Positions 38,163 through 48,029 of a stretch of DNA of 64,000 nt are shown here, one piece after another. The number at the start of each line of letters is the position of its first letter. The stretch's first letter is position 1. The DNA comes from Geotalea toluenoxydans JCM 15764. GTDB lineage: Bacteria; Desulfobacterota; Desulfuromonadia; Geobacterales; Geobacteraceae. The position numbers were made by a program, and so were the translations under genes. The notes under the pieces are model-generated. The model was not told the origin of the DNA. It worked only from the letters and a program-made list of their open reading frames with translations, and made no database searches. The stretch spans positions 62,001 to 126,000 of the forward strand of contig NZ_BBCJ01000009.1 in the NCBI RefSeq assembly GCF_001311985.1, given 5' to 3'.

Positions 38163-38172
38163 CTGAAGGACA

Positions 38173-38640
38173 CTGAAGATTTGGATCGATGCAGATGCCT
38201 GCCCGCGGGCGGTGAAGGATATTCTGTTTCGGGCATCGGCCCGACTGCGGGTGCCGCTGTGCCTGGTGACCAACAAGAGCCTCGCCAAGCATGCGGGCCC
38301 GCTGGTAGAGACGGTGGTGGTGGGGACGGGCTTCGACGTGGCAGGCGACTACATCGCCGACCCACGCCGCACCGACAGATCTGGTGGTCACCGCTGATGT
38401 GCCGCTGGCTGCCCGAATCGTCGCTAATGGGGGGTGGCTCTGGACCCCACGGGGCGAGCTCTACACCGAAGAGAATATTGGTGATCGGCTGGCCATGCGC
38501 GACCTGCTGTCTGAACTGCGGGACGGGGGGATGCTCCAGGGCGGCCCCGCCCCGTTCGGCCTGGCCGACCGCAATCGCTTTGCGTCGAGCCTGGATCGCG
38601 CGCTTACTCCTATTATGCGAGGTCAACGACCTAGCTGCAA
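38173..38640 (+). pseudogene. yaiI: YaiI/YqxD (UPF0178) family gene, broken
   Basis: The family start KIWIDADACPRAVKDIL is present, but the first codon reads CTG, with no ATG, GTG or TTG after the stop at 38164. The body continues SARLRVPLCLVTNKSLAKHAG and [12 protein letters not shown]. At 38361 an extra base shifts the frame (expected [20 protein letters not shown]), and a further pair of shifts around the G run near 38430 is suggested by [14 protein letters not shown] in place of [14 protein letters not shown]. The end is unclear because it runs toward yaeQ. Function of the family is unknown. Several independent lesions make decay plausible. Confidence 0.65.
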
Positions 38641-38646
38641 GGTGTT

Positions 38647-39187
38647 ATGGCGTTACCTTCGAAAATCTACAAAGCAACCATTGAGCTGTCTGACATTGAT
38701 CGGGGCCGTTACGAAACTCTGCAGGCCACCGTGGCCCAGCACCCGTCGGAGACGGCGGAGCGGCTGTTGGCGCGGCTTCTGGCCTACGCCATCTTTTGCG
38801 AGGACGACCTGACCTTCACCAAGGGGCTTTGCGCTACCGACGAGCCGGACCTCTGGCTCAAGGGGGGGCGGCGGCCGCGTACAGCTCTGGGTCGAGGTGG
38901 GCCTGCCCGATGCCGAGCGGATAGTAAAGGCGAGTCGCCACGCAGAAAATGCCGCCCTGCTGGCCTGAGGCCGGGCGCTTCCAAGCTGGCAACAGTAGCA
39001 TCTCCCCAAACTCACCAACATCGCCAACATCGCCAACCTCACCGTCATTACCATTGATCAATCGGTTTTCGCCAGCCTGGTGGAGCGGCTGGAGCGCTTC
39101 ATCTCCTGGTCTATCACCATCACCGAAGGAATTTTGTACCTCACCATCGGCCAAGAAATGCTGGAGACGACAATTACAAAGCTATAA
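38647..39187 (+). pseudogene. yaeQ: YaeQ family gene with frameshift and two nonsense codons
   Basis: YaeQ is a PD-(D/E)XK-fold protein of unclear role. The start [20 protein letters not shown] and the core [33 protein letters not shown] are good. A G run of seven at 38862-38868 carries one base too many; the next phase reads GRVQLWVEVGLPDAERIVKA and then meets TGA where a Cys codon TGC is expected (GRALPSW follows) and TAG shortly after (WQQ-stop-HLPKLTN). The remaining LTVITIDQSVFASLVERL and ILYLTIGQEMLETTITKL run to TAA 39185-39187. One shift plus two stops argues for a true pseudogene. Confidence 0.75.
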
Positions 39188-39600
39188 TCCGGCGAGAAGC
39201 CTCACTGGAAGGAGTTATCTTCACCTCTACAATGGGGAATGGGGGTGACTGCCGGAAAAGGATTATATGCAGCCGATCACCAGTGAAGGCAGATGTCGGA
39301 GAAGTAAATAAGTAATCTTTAAGTTCCATATTCATCCTACAGTTGCAGCTCCTGCGCCATTCAACTGTTCCCTTTTCACAATCTTCCTTCGTATCGTCCC
39401 CATCCTGCACGTCACGCGTGCATCACTCCCACAAAATACACGCTACACATTGTAGTAATTTAATAAATATTTGATATTGTACCTCGACGGCTTGTCAGGT
39501 TGGCGGTGACCAGAGCCGTTAAAGCCGGGGAAGGGAGGACTTGTCACCTCTGCGAAACCGGTTCTTGCAGTCAACTCAACCCACATTACAGGCGGGAAAA
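39188..39600 (+). other. 413-bp gap with a candidate structured leader at 39487-39562
   Basis: No gene is supported between the yaeQ remnant and the secreted protein. The first 290 bp show nothing I can name. Within 100 bp of the next ATG there are nested pairings: ACGGCT (39487) with AGCCGT (39514) enclosing GTCA/TGAC, then GCCGG (39524) with CCGGT (39558) enclosing GAGG/CCTC. This resembles a folded 5' leader, but it does not match a riboswitch consensus known to me, including the GEMM type common in this group. Confidence 0.4.
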
Positions 39601-40012
39601 ATGAAAAAGCTCATTTCATCGTTCGTCGTACTTACCCTGTTGGTTGCTGCCAATGCCCATGCCGGTGTCTGGAATCCATCGGTGCACATCTCGGAAATAG
39701 AAGTGAACACCGATGCTGCCGGTGCTGGGTCGCGGGCTTTCCTCTCCTTCCAGGAAGGGGCGACCAGCAAACCTGCTTGTGGCGCTGGTTCGCCCTATGT
39801 TCAATTGCAGGGGACTACGGAAAATATCCGCAACCTCCTCAGCATCTCAACGACGGCATTTATCAACAGCCGGCCCGTTGGCGTCTTTTTTGACGGCACC
39901 TGCACCGGGCCTTATGCCAATGTCGTCGGTCTCGCCCTTCGCTGAAGGAACTCAAGTCCTCAGTGGAAACTTTTTGAAAATTACTGGGTGCAGTACTGTA
40001 GCTTTCGCGTAA
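39601..40012 (+). CDS. Small secreted protein of unknown function (frameshifted end)
   Basis: ATG 39601 starts a clear signal peptide (MKKLISSFVVLTLLVAANAHA) cut after AHA. The mature part is about 115 residues, beta-rich, with few charges and cysteines at GATSKPACGAG, FFDGTCTGP and, after the shift, ITGCSTVAF. The direct frame stops at 39945 (VGLALR). Removing one C near 39939 gives VGLALAEGTQVLSGNFLKIT and a stop at 40010-40012, consistent with a final strand. I do not recognise the family. It precedes the secreted beta-helix protein and may share its surface role. Confidence 0.55.
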
Positions 40013-40176
40013 TGCTGGATTTAGAGGTTTCTTAAGCCTCAAAATACCGCGTTCCTGCCTGCCTTGCTTGCTCGGGGGGAACGGAGTGTATGTGCTTTTG
40101 TCGTGCTGTCGTGTTCAGCCATAAACGGGATTTTACCGGTGGTTGAACCTATTTCATTCTTAGCAAGGGAGGGAGT

Positions 40177-41415
40177 ATGAAGCGAGTGATTCACAAGTGG
40201 TTAGGTTCGGTGGCGACCATTGCGGCAGTCACAATATGTCTTTCAACTCAGAGTTTTGCCTTGGTCAGTTCGGGGCAGATCGCGCCAGCCGATGGCATCT
40301 CCGGGCAGGACATCATGGTGGGGAACGGTGTCAAGACTGGTCACATTCAAGACGGGTCCGTAACAGATGCCAAGATCGTGAGCATTTCCGCAGAAAAGAT
40401 AGCGGGGATCATCGGTGTGGATAAAATAGCTTCCTACGCCGGGGTCAAGATTGTTCACAAAGGTGCGGTGGACGGCGTCAACACCTTCACTACAATTGCC
40501 GCAGCGGTTCAAGCCATTGGGGCAAACACCGCTGAACGGTATGCCATTGTCGTTATGCCCGGGGTTTATACTGAAGACTTTTCCTTCTTCGACGCAGCCG
40601 GCACGTTCAACATGGACATCATCGGCGCCAGCAGAAGCGGAAGTTACCTCAAGGCCACCGGAAACCACTGGCGTGCGTATGACCCGTCCTGGAGATCCTA
40701 TCTCCATCTGGCGAACGGCCTCTTTCTCAAGAATCTTTCCTTCGAAGGGATCGTCGACATCGGATATACCAGCGGCGCAGGCATAGTCGATTGTGACCTT
40801 CTCCCGGCTCGCGCACCACAAGGTGCGGGATACGCCATCATGGGCCATGCACCGAAAAGTGTCACCGTAGAAAACGTTTATATCGAGACGGATCAACTGG
40901 GAATGTGGCTTTATGCCATGGGTGACGGCAATCCTGAGGACGGCTATATCTTCAACAATATCAGGATTCATGGCGTCGGCACCGGCGCAGAAGGCATATG
41001 GGCCTTCCCCAGCAATACATCCCGTCCCATCCGCTTCTCCAACATTACCATGACCAGCACGATCTACAAAGGATTCACCTTCTACAGCTATAGCGGCGGC
41101 GAGACCGAGTTGTACAATATTACTTTCAGCGGCAGCGGCTCCCCCTTCCAGTATGGCGGCTCGGGCTGGCATAGGGTAAATGCGAGGAACTGCAACTTTA
41201 ACTCCGCTGCAGATCTGGTTTATGGGGGCGGCAATAGCGCCATGGCCATAACCATCGACAACTCCACCATCAAGAGCACTGTCTCCGGCTCGGCAAGCCC
41301 AGTGAAAATAGGCGGTTCCAAGATCATTGCGCCAATCACCAGTTCAAACGGTTCAGTGAAAATCATCAATTCCTATGACGGGAATTATGACGCCATTCCG
41401 AACGGCAACTACTAA
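40177..41415 (+). CDS. Secreted right-handed beta-helix protein
   Basis: 412 residues. The signal peptide (MKRVIHKWLGSVATIAAVTI to QSFA) targets it for export. After a linker (DGISGQDIMVGNGVKTGHIQ) the body has repeated short beta-helix turns: NGLFLKNLSFEGIV, GAGIVDCDLL, SVTVENVYIET, YIFNNIRIHGVG, PIRFSNITMTS, ETELYNITFSG, WHRVNARNCNFNS, AITIDNSTIKS. This is a pectin-lyase-like fold used by polysaccharide enzymes and adhesins. No catalytic set is evident. It ends at a GGCGGCC terminator. Substrate and partner are unknown. Confidence 0.7.
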   Translation: MKRVIHKWLGSVATIAAVTICLSTQSFALVSSGQIAPADGISGQDIMVGNGVKTGHIQDGSVTDAKIVSISAEKIAGIIGVDKIASYAGVKIVHKGAVDGVNTFTTIAAAVQAIGANTAERYAIVVMPGVYTEDFSFFDAAGTFNMDIIGASRSGSYLKATGNHWRAYDPSWRSYLHLANGLFLKNLSFEGIVDIGYTSGAGIVDCDLLPARAPQGAGYAIMGHAPKSVTVENVYIETDQLGMWLYAMGDGNPEDGYIFNNIRIHGVGTGAEGIWAFPSNTSRPIRFSNITMTSTIYKGFTFYSYSGGETELYNITFSGSGSPFQYGGSGWHRVNARNCNFNSAADLVYGGGNSAMAITIDNSTIKSTVSGSASPVKIGGSKIIAPITSSNGSVKIINSYDGNYDAIPNGNY

Positions 41416-41440
41416 TAGAGCGACAGGGATCGCCAGTTCA

Positions 41441-41464
41441 AAAGGCGGCCAATTGGCCGCCTTT
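41441..41464 (+). terminator. GGCGGCC-family terminator after the beta-helix gene
   Basis: A perfect palindrome AAAGGCGGCC-AATT-GGCCGCCTTT, then GCTGTT. It lies 25 bp past the stop at 41415. Confidence 0.8.
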
Positions 41465-41545
41465 GCTGTTTCCGGGAGTTCCGGCAGGGAGTTCCGGGGA
41501 CATCATACTTAATTTTGCAGGCCAAATTCCGGGGTACATCCACAC

Positions 41546-42091
41546 TTACTTGTCCCCGCTCCCTCTACCTTTCCCGAACAGTTCCTTAAAAAGCTCCTTT
41601 GACCGGGCAAGCCCCTCTTGCGTCAAGACTACCGACTTAGCTTTGCCACTCGGGTCAAGAATATATCCCTTGTCAAAGAGCCTATCCATGACCTCGAAAT
41701 CTAAGCCCTTCCAGGCACGTGCCATGTCATGGAGCGTCAACTGCAGAAGGGCGAGGACAACATCGTCGACCTTATCCCTGTCCCATTCCTCAGAAGGCTC
41801 CGACGAACCATACCCTTCCCCTGCCTCGTGGACCTTGCTCACCAGCGGATAGCGCTCCGGATGCAGAATACTATCGACTTCCAGATCGACATCCAGGTCC
41901 GGCCAGTACAGGTGCTGCGGTGTGGGGAGCTCGACGTGGACTACTTTTCCTACCGGTGCATCCTGAAACCAGGGAAACTTATCGAAGGGAAGAAAGAGCT
42001 CCTCATCATTGAGCAGAAGCCAGAGGCCGTGCGTCGATATGTTGGTGACTTCAACCATTGAAGTGCCTGGTCCATTCGTTCCGTATCTCAT
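41546..42091 (-). CDS. DUF2442-DUF6429 two-domain protein
   Basis: 181 residues. The N-terminal part (residues about 10-80: VEVTNISTHGLWLLLNDEEL, FLPFDKFPWFQDA, LYWPDLDVDLEVDSI) matches the DUF2442 pattern. The C-terminal part (about 100-172: DKVDDVVLALLQLTLHDMAR, GLDFEVMDRLFDKGYI, SVVLTQEGLARSKELF) matches DUF6429, a winged-helix-like domain. Such proteins are often found near mobile or toxin-type genes, but nothing clear is adjacent here. RBS GAGGAAC precedes ATG 42091. Function is unknown. Confidence 0.72.
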   Translation of the reverse strand: MRYGTNGPGTSMVEVTNISTHGLWLLLNDEELFLPFDKFPWFQDAPVGKVVHVELPTPQHLYWPDLDVDLEVDSILHPERYPLVSKVHEAGEGYGSSEPSEEWDRDKVDDVVLALLQLTLHDMARAWKGLDFEVMDRLFDKGYILDPSGKAKSVVLTQEGLARSKELFKELFGKGRGSGDK

Positions 42092-42246
42092 GCTTATGTT
42101 CCTCTATCAGCTTTCGGATGAGGCTCAACTTGGTTCCCCCGTGGGGGAGGGCTAACAGCAGACGGCATGCATTCGGTCATTGACAAATCACCCTGCATTG
42201 ATTGAATTGTCCTATAAGCGGCAGAGTTTAGACCAAGGAGGTTCTC

Positions 42247-42639
42247 ATGGGCATAGTTGACACCATTACCAGTAAGCTCGGCGGCCAGAGTCAAGCCTCT
42301 GATGGAAAAGCGGGCTCGATTTTGAGCGGCGTAATGGAAATGTTCTCGGCACGGGAATCGGGGGGGCTCCAGGAGTTGATCAGTTCTTTTCAGCAGCGAG
42401 GCCTTGGTGACGTTGTCTCGTCGTGGGTTGGCCGCGGTGAAAACAAGCCAATCTCGCCGGACCAAGTCCGAGAGGGCTTGGGCAACGATCGGGTCAGAGA
42501 TTTGGCTGCCAAAGCCGGCGTATCGGAGGATGAGACTGCCAGGCATCTTTCCAGTCACCTTCCTGACTTCGTCGACAAGATGACTCCTGATGGCCAGGTG
42601 CCGCAGGGGGATGGATGGAAAAAGGGATGGAGTTTTTGA
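42247..42639 (+). CDS. YidB-like (DUF937) protein
   Basis: 130 residues, with RBS AAGGAGGTTCTC before ATG 42247. The C-terminal half has the YidB pattern LQELISSFQQRGLGDVVSSW, GENKPISPDQVREGLGND, AAKAGVSEDETARHLSSHLP and DKMTPDGQVP. The family is widespread, cytoplasmic and of unknown function. It is complete and stands alone before a terminator. Confidence 0.85.
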   Translation: MGIVDTITSKLGGQSQASDGKAGSILSGVMEMFSARESGGLQELISSFQQRGLGDVVSSWVGRGENKPISPDQVREGLGNDRVRDLAAKAGVSEDETARHLSSHLPDFVDKMTPDGQVPQGDGWKKGWSF

Positions 42640-42691
42640 AAGGAAAATTCTCTGGGTAGTCAAAGGAGATCTGGGACAGCATAACTAATTT

Positions 42692-42715
42692 AAAGGCGGC
42701 CAATGTGCCGCCTTT
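42692..42715 (+). terminator. GGCGGC-family terminator after the yidB-like gene
   Basis: Stem AAAGGCGGC / GCCGCCTTT with a six-base loop, then GCAGTTTT. It lies 53 bp after the stop. Confidence 0.75.
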
Positions 42716-42839
42716 GCAGTTTTAGGTGCAAGAAAGGAATGGGGTAGCTTTGATATTCCGACGAAATTCTTGCCTGCATCTTGCTTAGACGAAGTTCTGT
42801 CATTTGTGGCGGGCACCCCGTTTGAGTGCCCGCCACTGT

Positions 42840-45325
42840 TTACAGCCGTTTCAGTTTATTCAGTGCAGTGTTGAAGAACTTTGCATCGCTCATATCGACT
42901 TTACCATCCTGATTAAGATCGTAAGCTATATTCTTGAGAGTAGCTTTACGGATCTCTGCCAGTAGTAGCGAGTAATCGGCGGTGTCTACCTTGCTATCCT
43001 GGTTGAAATCAGGAAAGTTCGAATCTAATCGGACCACATACGGCCTCATCATCTCATTGTCTTCATGCTCGAGAATATGGCAGTGCCAGACGAACAACCC
43101 GGGAATATCGAACTTGGCTTTGATGCGGGTGATCTGGCCTGGCAAGGCGAGAACCGTGTCCTTATATCCTGCCTCAGTCGGAGTAGCTGGTGCTGCCTCA
43201 TCTATCGGGGTGAAATCGTCCGGATCGAACTCCTGGCGATTCAGGACATTGAATCGCACCATGTGCAGGTGGATGGGATGGGCATCGGCGGTGGTGTTAA
43301 ACAGTTCCCAAACTTCGGTACTGTTAAGCAGTGGTGTCTCGGTAACAGGGTCCATCCACCGCAGCGGCATGCTTACCAGGTCGCCACTGGAATCCTTGGC
43401 CATCACCCCGAAGAGGGCTCTTTTCGGGGCCATGGGTGAACCTCCCGCAGCAGCGCAGTCTTTGGCGAAATCAGCATCCTTCGGCCGGTTGAAGAGGGTG
43501 ACGATGCTGCCGTCGGGTAGCGTCTGGACGCAAAGCTGGTTGGATTCCTCCTCATTGAGACTTAGGCGACGGGTATAAGTGGCTGCTCCCAGCGGTCGCT
43601 CGGCGGGCAGCACAAGGTTCTGCGGCGTCGTCGTCTTGGAATCACTGGTTTGGGTCAGGCTGGTGTTGACGATAAACTGCATGACCTGCCCGGTGGTACC
43701 GGGGTCTGCTGGCGTTTCCAAAGAGCCGTTGAAGGGGAAATCGGGACCGGTATTGATCATGCGTACACCGTGCCGTTGGCCAGGCCGCTGAAATCGACGA
43801 TGACATCGGCTCGTTCCGCCGGGCCCATGAGTAAGGCGCGCTTGGGATCAGCGGCGGGGATATTTGCTGGAATGGTACCGTTTCCCGGCAGGGGTGTAGC
43901 ACTGCCGGTCAGGATCTTCACCACCTTTGGCAGGAAACCTTCCTCGGCCCCGATCTGATAGAAGGGGATTTCCTGGCCGAGCCTTTCGTTGGCTTTTCCT
44001 GCATTGGTGACCGGAAAGAGGGACAGGTTGAAGGTCCGCCCGTTGGCGGCGGCCAACAGTCGGAAACGATAACGGGCCGGAGCAACGGCTAGTTGAGGCC
44101 AGGTACTGCCGTTGACGACGATGGTATTGAAGAAGGCTTCAGGATTCCAGATGGGCGGGATATCGGAAGCAGGGATGAACGGGATGTCGAGCACGCCTGC
44201 TCCGGGAAGCTGAGGTGTGGTGCCCGGTACGTTCAATCCCTCGAAGAAAGCGCGGTTGTCCGGGTAGAAGAGAGATCCGTCCTGGTTGAAGGATCGATCC
44301 TGTACGACGATCGGGATCTCCCGGATTTTGGCACGGACCGAAGCTGAGAAGTTAGGGTCGCCTCCTCCTGCCTTTGGGGCCGGTCCGGGGAGTACGGCAG
44401 GATTCCCTCGGCTGTCCCTGACATTGGCATCGCCGTTAGGGCCGCCACGGATAAGCCAGAAGCCAGCAGGACCGGCATAGACGTTGTTTCTTGTCATGCC
44501 GAGGGTGTGATCATGATACCACAGGGTTGTCGCCGGCTGGATGTTCTGATATCCGAAAAATGCCGATCCCGGCACGGTGTTACTGTTGTCGAACTGGTCG
44601 AAGTTCGATCCTCGCTTGGCGTAGCAGCCGGGATATTATCGGCCGCCGGCAGCCACCATGACTCGGGAAAACCGTCGCTTGACGAATTGACGTGGGAACC
44701 GTGGACATGGACCGTAATGGGGACCGGCCCGTATAGGGTTTGGGGTTTAAGGTGTTGCAGTCGGTGCGGTTGGTCCCGTCGGCACAGCCTCTTGCCGGTG
44801 GGTTGGCCCAATGAAGTGTCTGGTCGATGGCAAAGAGGTGCGGCAGAAAATTTTTCGTCAGCGGGTCGACGAGATCATTGATCCACCTGACGGTGGTCAG
44901 CCTCGCCGAGATATTTTCCACGGTGAACGCAGGATAATTGAAGGAAATATCGGTCGATAGTGGCGTGGGCGCGACAAAGTTTGCCGGTAGAACATCCTCT
45001 GCCCGGCCATAACTCCAGACAGTAGTCGGATCAAACGAGTCGGAGCGGCCGTTGATACTGTTCCATATGCCGCCGGGCAGGACCTGCTGCTTGAACTGCC
45101 GCACCGCAATGTTGTAATCTGCAGCGGGTTTTCCTGGTTGGGTGGTGCTTTTCGGCATTTCTGGTGGAATAATGAGCGGGATGACATATTTGGGATGGTG
45201 GTTGGATCGAGGGTCCCTCCCGGGACCGGTTGCCCATGGGCTTTGTTTGGCTCCCCCTGCATGAGCAGGAAGAGCGCCGCGCCAATTGTGACAGCTGCCT
45301 TCGGTATACTGTGTATTTCAGCCAT
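42840..45325 (-). CDS. Secreted multicopper oxidase with dockerin-like C-terminus (four frameshifts)
   Basis: A periplasmic or extracellular laccase-like enzyme of about 830 residues, split into five phases by four one-base losses. A signal peptide starts at ATG 45325. The copper ligands are all present: HVHGSHV, LWYHDHTLG, HPIHLHMV and WHCHILEHEDNEMM, so T1 and T2/T3 sites can form and the Met ligand is there. The last 60 residues hold two DxNxDxxVD-type calcium loops (FNQDSKVDTADYSLLL and LNQDGKVDMSDAKFF), a dockerin type I-like pair, unusual on an oxidase. Phase changes lie near 45130, 44715, 44590 and 43760. Possible roles are metal or phenol oxidation. Confidence 0.85.
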
Positions 45326-45541
45326 AGAATCGTGTTACCTCCTTTTCGCAATTTTCCTGTTGTACAGGAATTCGGTTGGAGATCGCCATTCCAGGGAATC
45401 ACACGGCAACAATGGTAACTTGTAGAGTTAAAAGGAAACTTTCCCCCCTTTTCTATGATCTTTATGGATGCCTGTGTGCCGGGATACATGGTGAAGTACA
45501 AAAACCGAAAATCGTCTTGGTTCAGCATTAATAATACCAAA

Positions 45542-45727
45542 TTAAAATCCTGATGCTACTCTTGATCTCGAGAAAGGAGGGATCCGCGAGGCGTACACAT
45601 ACGCTGGGCGAAATAGGTCCATCCCTGGCCTGGGAGGATGCTCCAGTGGAGTGAAGAGCCTTTCGTAGTCCTCCATCCGCCACAGTTCGAGGATTCCTTT
45701 CAAGTTCTGTTGCACCTTCGCTGCCAT
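45542..45727 (-). CDS. Hypothetical 61-residue protein
   Basis: ATG 45727 has a good ribosome site (AAGAGGAG, four to five bases upstream). The product MAAKVQQNLKGILELWRMED continues with YERLFTPLEHPPRPGMDLF and is rich in Arg and Pro near its end. There is no signal peptide or membrane segment. No family is recognised. It lies between the multicopper oxidase and polX genes, all on the minus strand. The remaining gaps (45326-45541 and 45728-45844) show nothing else. Confidence 0.4.
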   Translation of the reverse strand: MAAKVQQNLKGILELWRMEDYERLFTPLEHPPRPGMDLFRPAYVYASRIPPFSRSRVASGF

Positions 45728-45844
45728 GGTACTCCTCTTGATGGAAAAAGGGACTCGGTTGCCAATAGTGCTGTGTATGCGTGGATTCCATCCATCGGGA
45801 GAAGTGCTACAAGATGCGACTGTGCAGGAGGCCCGTTCAGTCTT

Positions 45845-47584
45845 TCAATGCCCACCAAACTTCCCCGAGTTCCTTCCTTTTCTCCGCAAAAGCTCCGGCA
45901 GTTCCAGGGCGTTCAGCACATCTACCTTTTCCAGCCAGCCCCTACGGGCAGTGGCTACTCCGTAGGGAAGGAAATCGAAGTTGGTGATGACGTGGGCATC
46001 GGTGTTGATGGCCACCGGTATCCCCAGCTCCTTGGTTCGCCGCGCCTGGCGGTCGTTGATGTCCAGGCGGAGAGGATAGGCGTTGATTTCCATGGCAGTA
46101 CCGGTTTCCGCAGCCACACGGAGCACATCGTCCATGTCGATCTCGTACGCCTCCCGCTCCCCCAGTACCCTGCCGGTGGGGTGGGCGATCATGGTCACCC
46201 ACGGATTGCGCATGGCGGCCACCATCCTGGCGGTGATCTGCTCCCGGGGTTGCTTGAACGCCGAGTGGATGGAGGCGATGACGAAATCGAGCTCCTTAAG
46301 CACCTCATCGGGAAAATCAAGGGAGCCGTCGGGCAGGATGTCCATCTCCGTGCCGTGCAGCACCCGGAAATCGCCACTATTACGGTTGAAGGCGGTGATC
46401 TCCTCCCGCTGCTCCATGAGCCTCTCAATGGTCAGGCCACGGGTGACCCCCAGGGACCGGGAGTGATCGGTGAGGGCGATATAGGCAAGCCCCCGCTTCC
46501 TGGCTGCGGCGGCCACCTTGTCCAGGGAATGCATGCCATCGCTCCACCGGGAGTGGACGTGCAGGTCCCCCCTGATGTCTTCGGCGGTGACCAGCCGGGG
46601 CAAGGCACCGGTCAGGGCCCGCCTCCACCTCGCCGCCGTCTTCTCGCAGTTCCGGTGGAATGAACGGCAGTCCCAGCACCCGATAGACGTCCTCCTCTTC
46701 TGCCCCGCCGATCCGTGAATCGTCTTCGGTGCGGAAGATGCCGTACTCATTGATCTTCAGCCCTGGCGCACCGCCATGTCCCTGAGCCGCACGTTGTGGT
46801 TTTTAGAGCCGGTGAGATAGGCGAGGGCAGCACCAAAGGAGTCCCGCTCCACCACCCGGAGGTCGACCTGGATCCCGTCCGTGACAAGCACCGACGACTT
46901 GGTCGGCCCTTTAAGCAGCAGGCGGGTCACCTGGGGGAGCGTGGTAAAGGCAATCATCAGTGCCGTCGGATCGGGGGAGGTGGCGACCATATCGATGTCC
47001 TTGACCGTCTCTTTCCAGCGCCTGATACTGCCGGCAAGCTCGATTCGCTCCACCAGTCCCTGCTTGCGCAGACTGTCCACCAGGGACTCGGCCAGAGGCA
47101 GCACCCGCCCGAGGGGAAACCGTTCCCGGCCCCTCTTTACCATCTCTATCCCCTTGAGGATATTTTCCTCGGTCTTGCTCTGGATCTTGGGGATTGCCCC
47201 AGCCAACCGGTGCTCGGCAGCGGCCCGTTCCAGATCGTCGATCCCTTTGATTTCCAGCTTGTCATAGAGGAGTTTCGCCTTTGCCGGTCCCAGACCGGGA
47301 ATGACCAGCAGTTCCAGCATCCCCAGCGGTACCTCTTCCTTGAGCTTTTCATGGGCCTCGATCTTGCCGGTGGCGAGATACTCCTCGATCTTGGCGGCGA
47401 AATCTTTGCCGATCCCGGGGATTTCCAGCAGTTCCTTATGGGAGAGGTTGTCCACCGCCTGGGACAGTCCTTCCAGGTTCAAAGCGGCACGACGGTAGGC
47501 CCTGATCTTGAAAATATCGTAGCCACGGAACTCATGGATGTCAGCGATTTCGGAAAAGATGCGGGCGATCTCATGGTTTTTCAT
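45845..47584 (-). CDS. polX: DNA polymerase X family protein PolX (two frameshifts)
   Basis: Bacterial PolX combines a gap-filling polymerase with a PHP 3'-5' exonuclease for base-excision repair. From ATG 47584 (RBS GGAAGGAGG) come the helix-hairpin-helix repeats (LLEIPGIGKDFAAKIEEYL, LLVIPGLGPAKAKLLYDKL) and the nucleotidyltransferase core (ELAGSIRRWKETVKDIDMVA, TDGIQVDLRVV). The C-terminal PHP domain has GDLHVHSRWSDGMHSL, ALTDHSRS, HGTEMDIL and NTDAHV. A base is missing near 46757 (VRQGLKINEYGIF) and one G is extra near 46620 (EVEAALTGALPRL). Net length is about 580 residues, the family norm. Confidence 0.93.
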
Positions 47585-47658
47585 GGGTGCCTCCTTCCTT
47601 AAATTTTATCAGGTGAAGGTCAAGGAGGTAACTTCAACGTCCTGTAATTCGCCGCCTA

Positions 47659-47826
47659 TTGAACATTGCTGATGGGGAAGTAGCAAGGATGTTTAACGGA
47701 ATCCTGGACACATATGATCTGACGCTGTTCAGTGCAATTCCAACCGGCGGCTCAAGTGCTCCGGTTACGGAGCCTGGGGCCTGCTTCCTTATCGGCAGCG
47801 GATTGTTAGTTCGAAATTTGAATTAA
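47659..47826 (+). pseudogene. Remnant of a PEP-CTERM-like exported protein end
   Basis: A short plus-strand frame ending at TAA 47824-47826 reads DTYDLTLFSAIPTGGSSAPV and then TEPGACFLIGSGLLVRNLN. The EPG + hydrophobic LIGSGLL + basic Arg order copies a PEP-CTERM sorting signal, but the Arg-rich end is reduced and there is no upstream protein body in phase. In-frame ATG 47689 or TTG 47659 give no obvious signal peptide. It occupies part of the 445-bp gap between polX and panP, the rest of which shows nothing else. Confidence 0.45.
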
Positions 47827-48029
47827 AAAAGAGACCTTTTGCGAGGCCAGGGGCAACCATTGGGGGCGACGTCCTTGCTTTTTGGGCCAGTGTAGCTGTA
47901 TACTCCTGTTTTAAAATATCAAGGAGCCGAAGTATGGGCGGCAAGAAACGGCTGCGAAGGACCTTTCTGTTGCTGCCATACTGCCAGTACCAGCCCCGCA
48001 GTGGAAGACGCTCCAAAAGGTGAACCATA

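Noticed and set aside
39487-39562. GEMM (cyclic dinucleotide) riboswitch, common in this bacterial group
   Set aside because: The conserved GEMM core segments around the tetraloop-receptor and ACGCAAAGCC stretch are not present; only an AAAGCC is shared by chance.
41729-42061. Plus-strand frames opposite the DUF2442-DUF6429 gene
   Set aside because: The minus-strand product has clear domain patterns and a ribosome site; the plus frames are its shadows.
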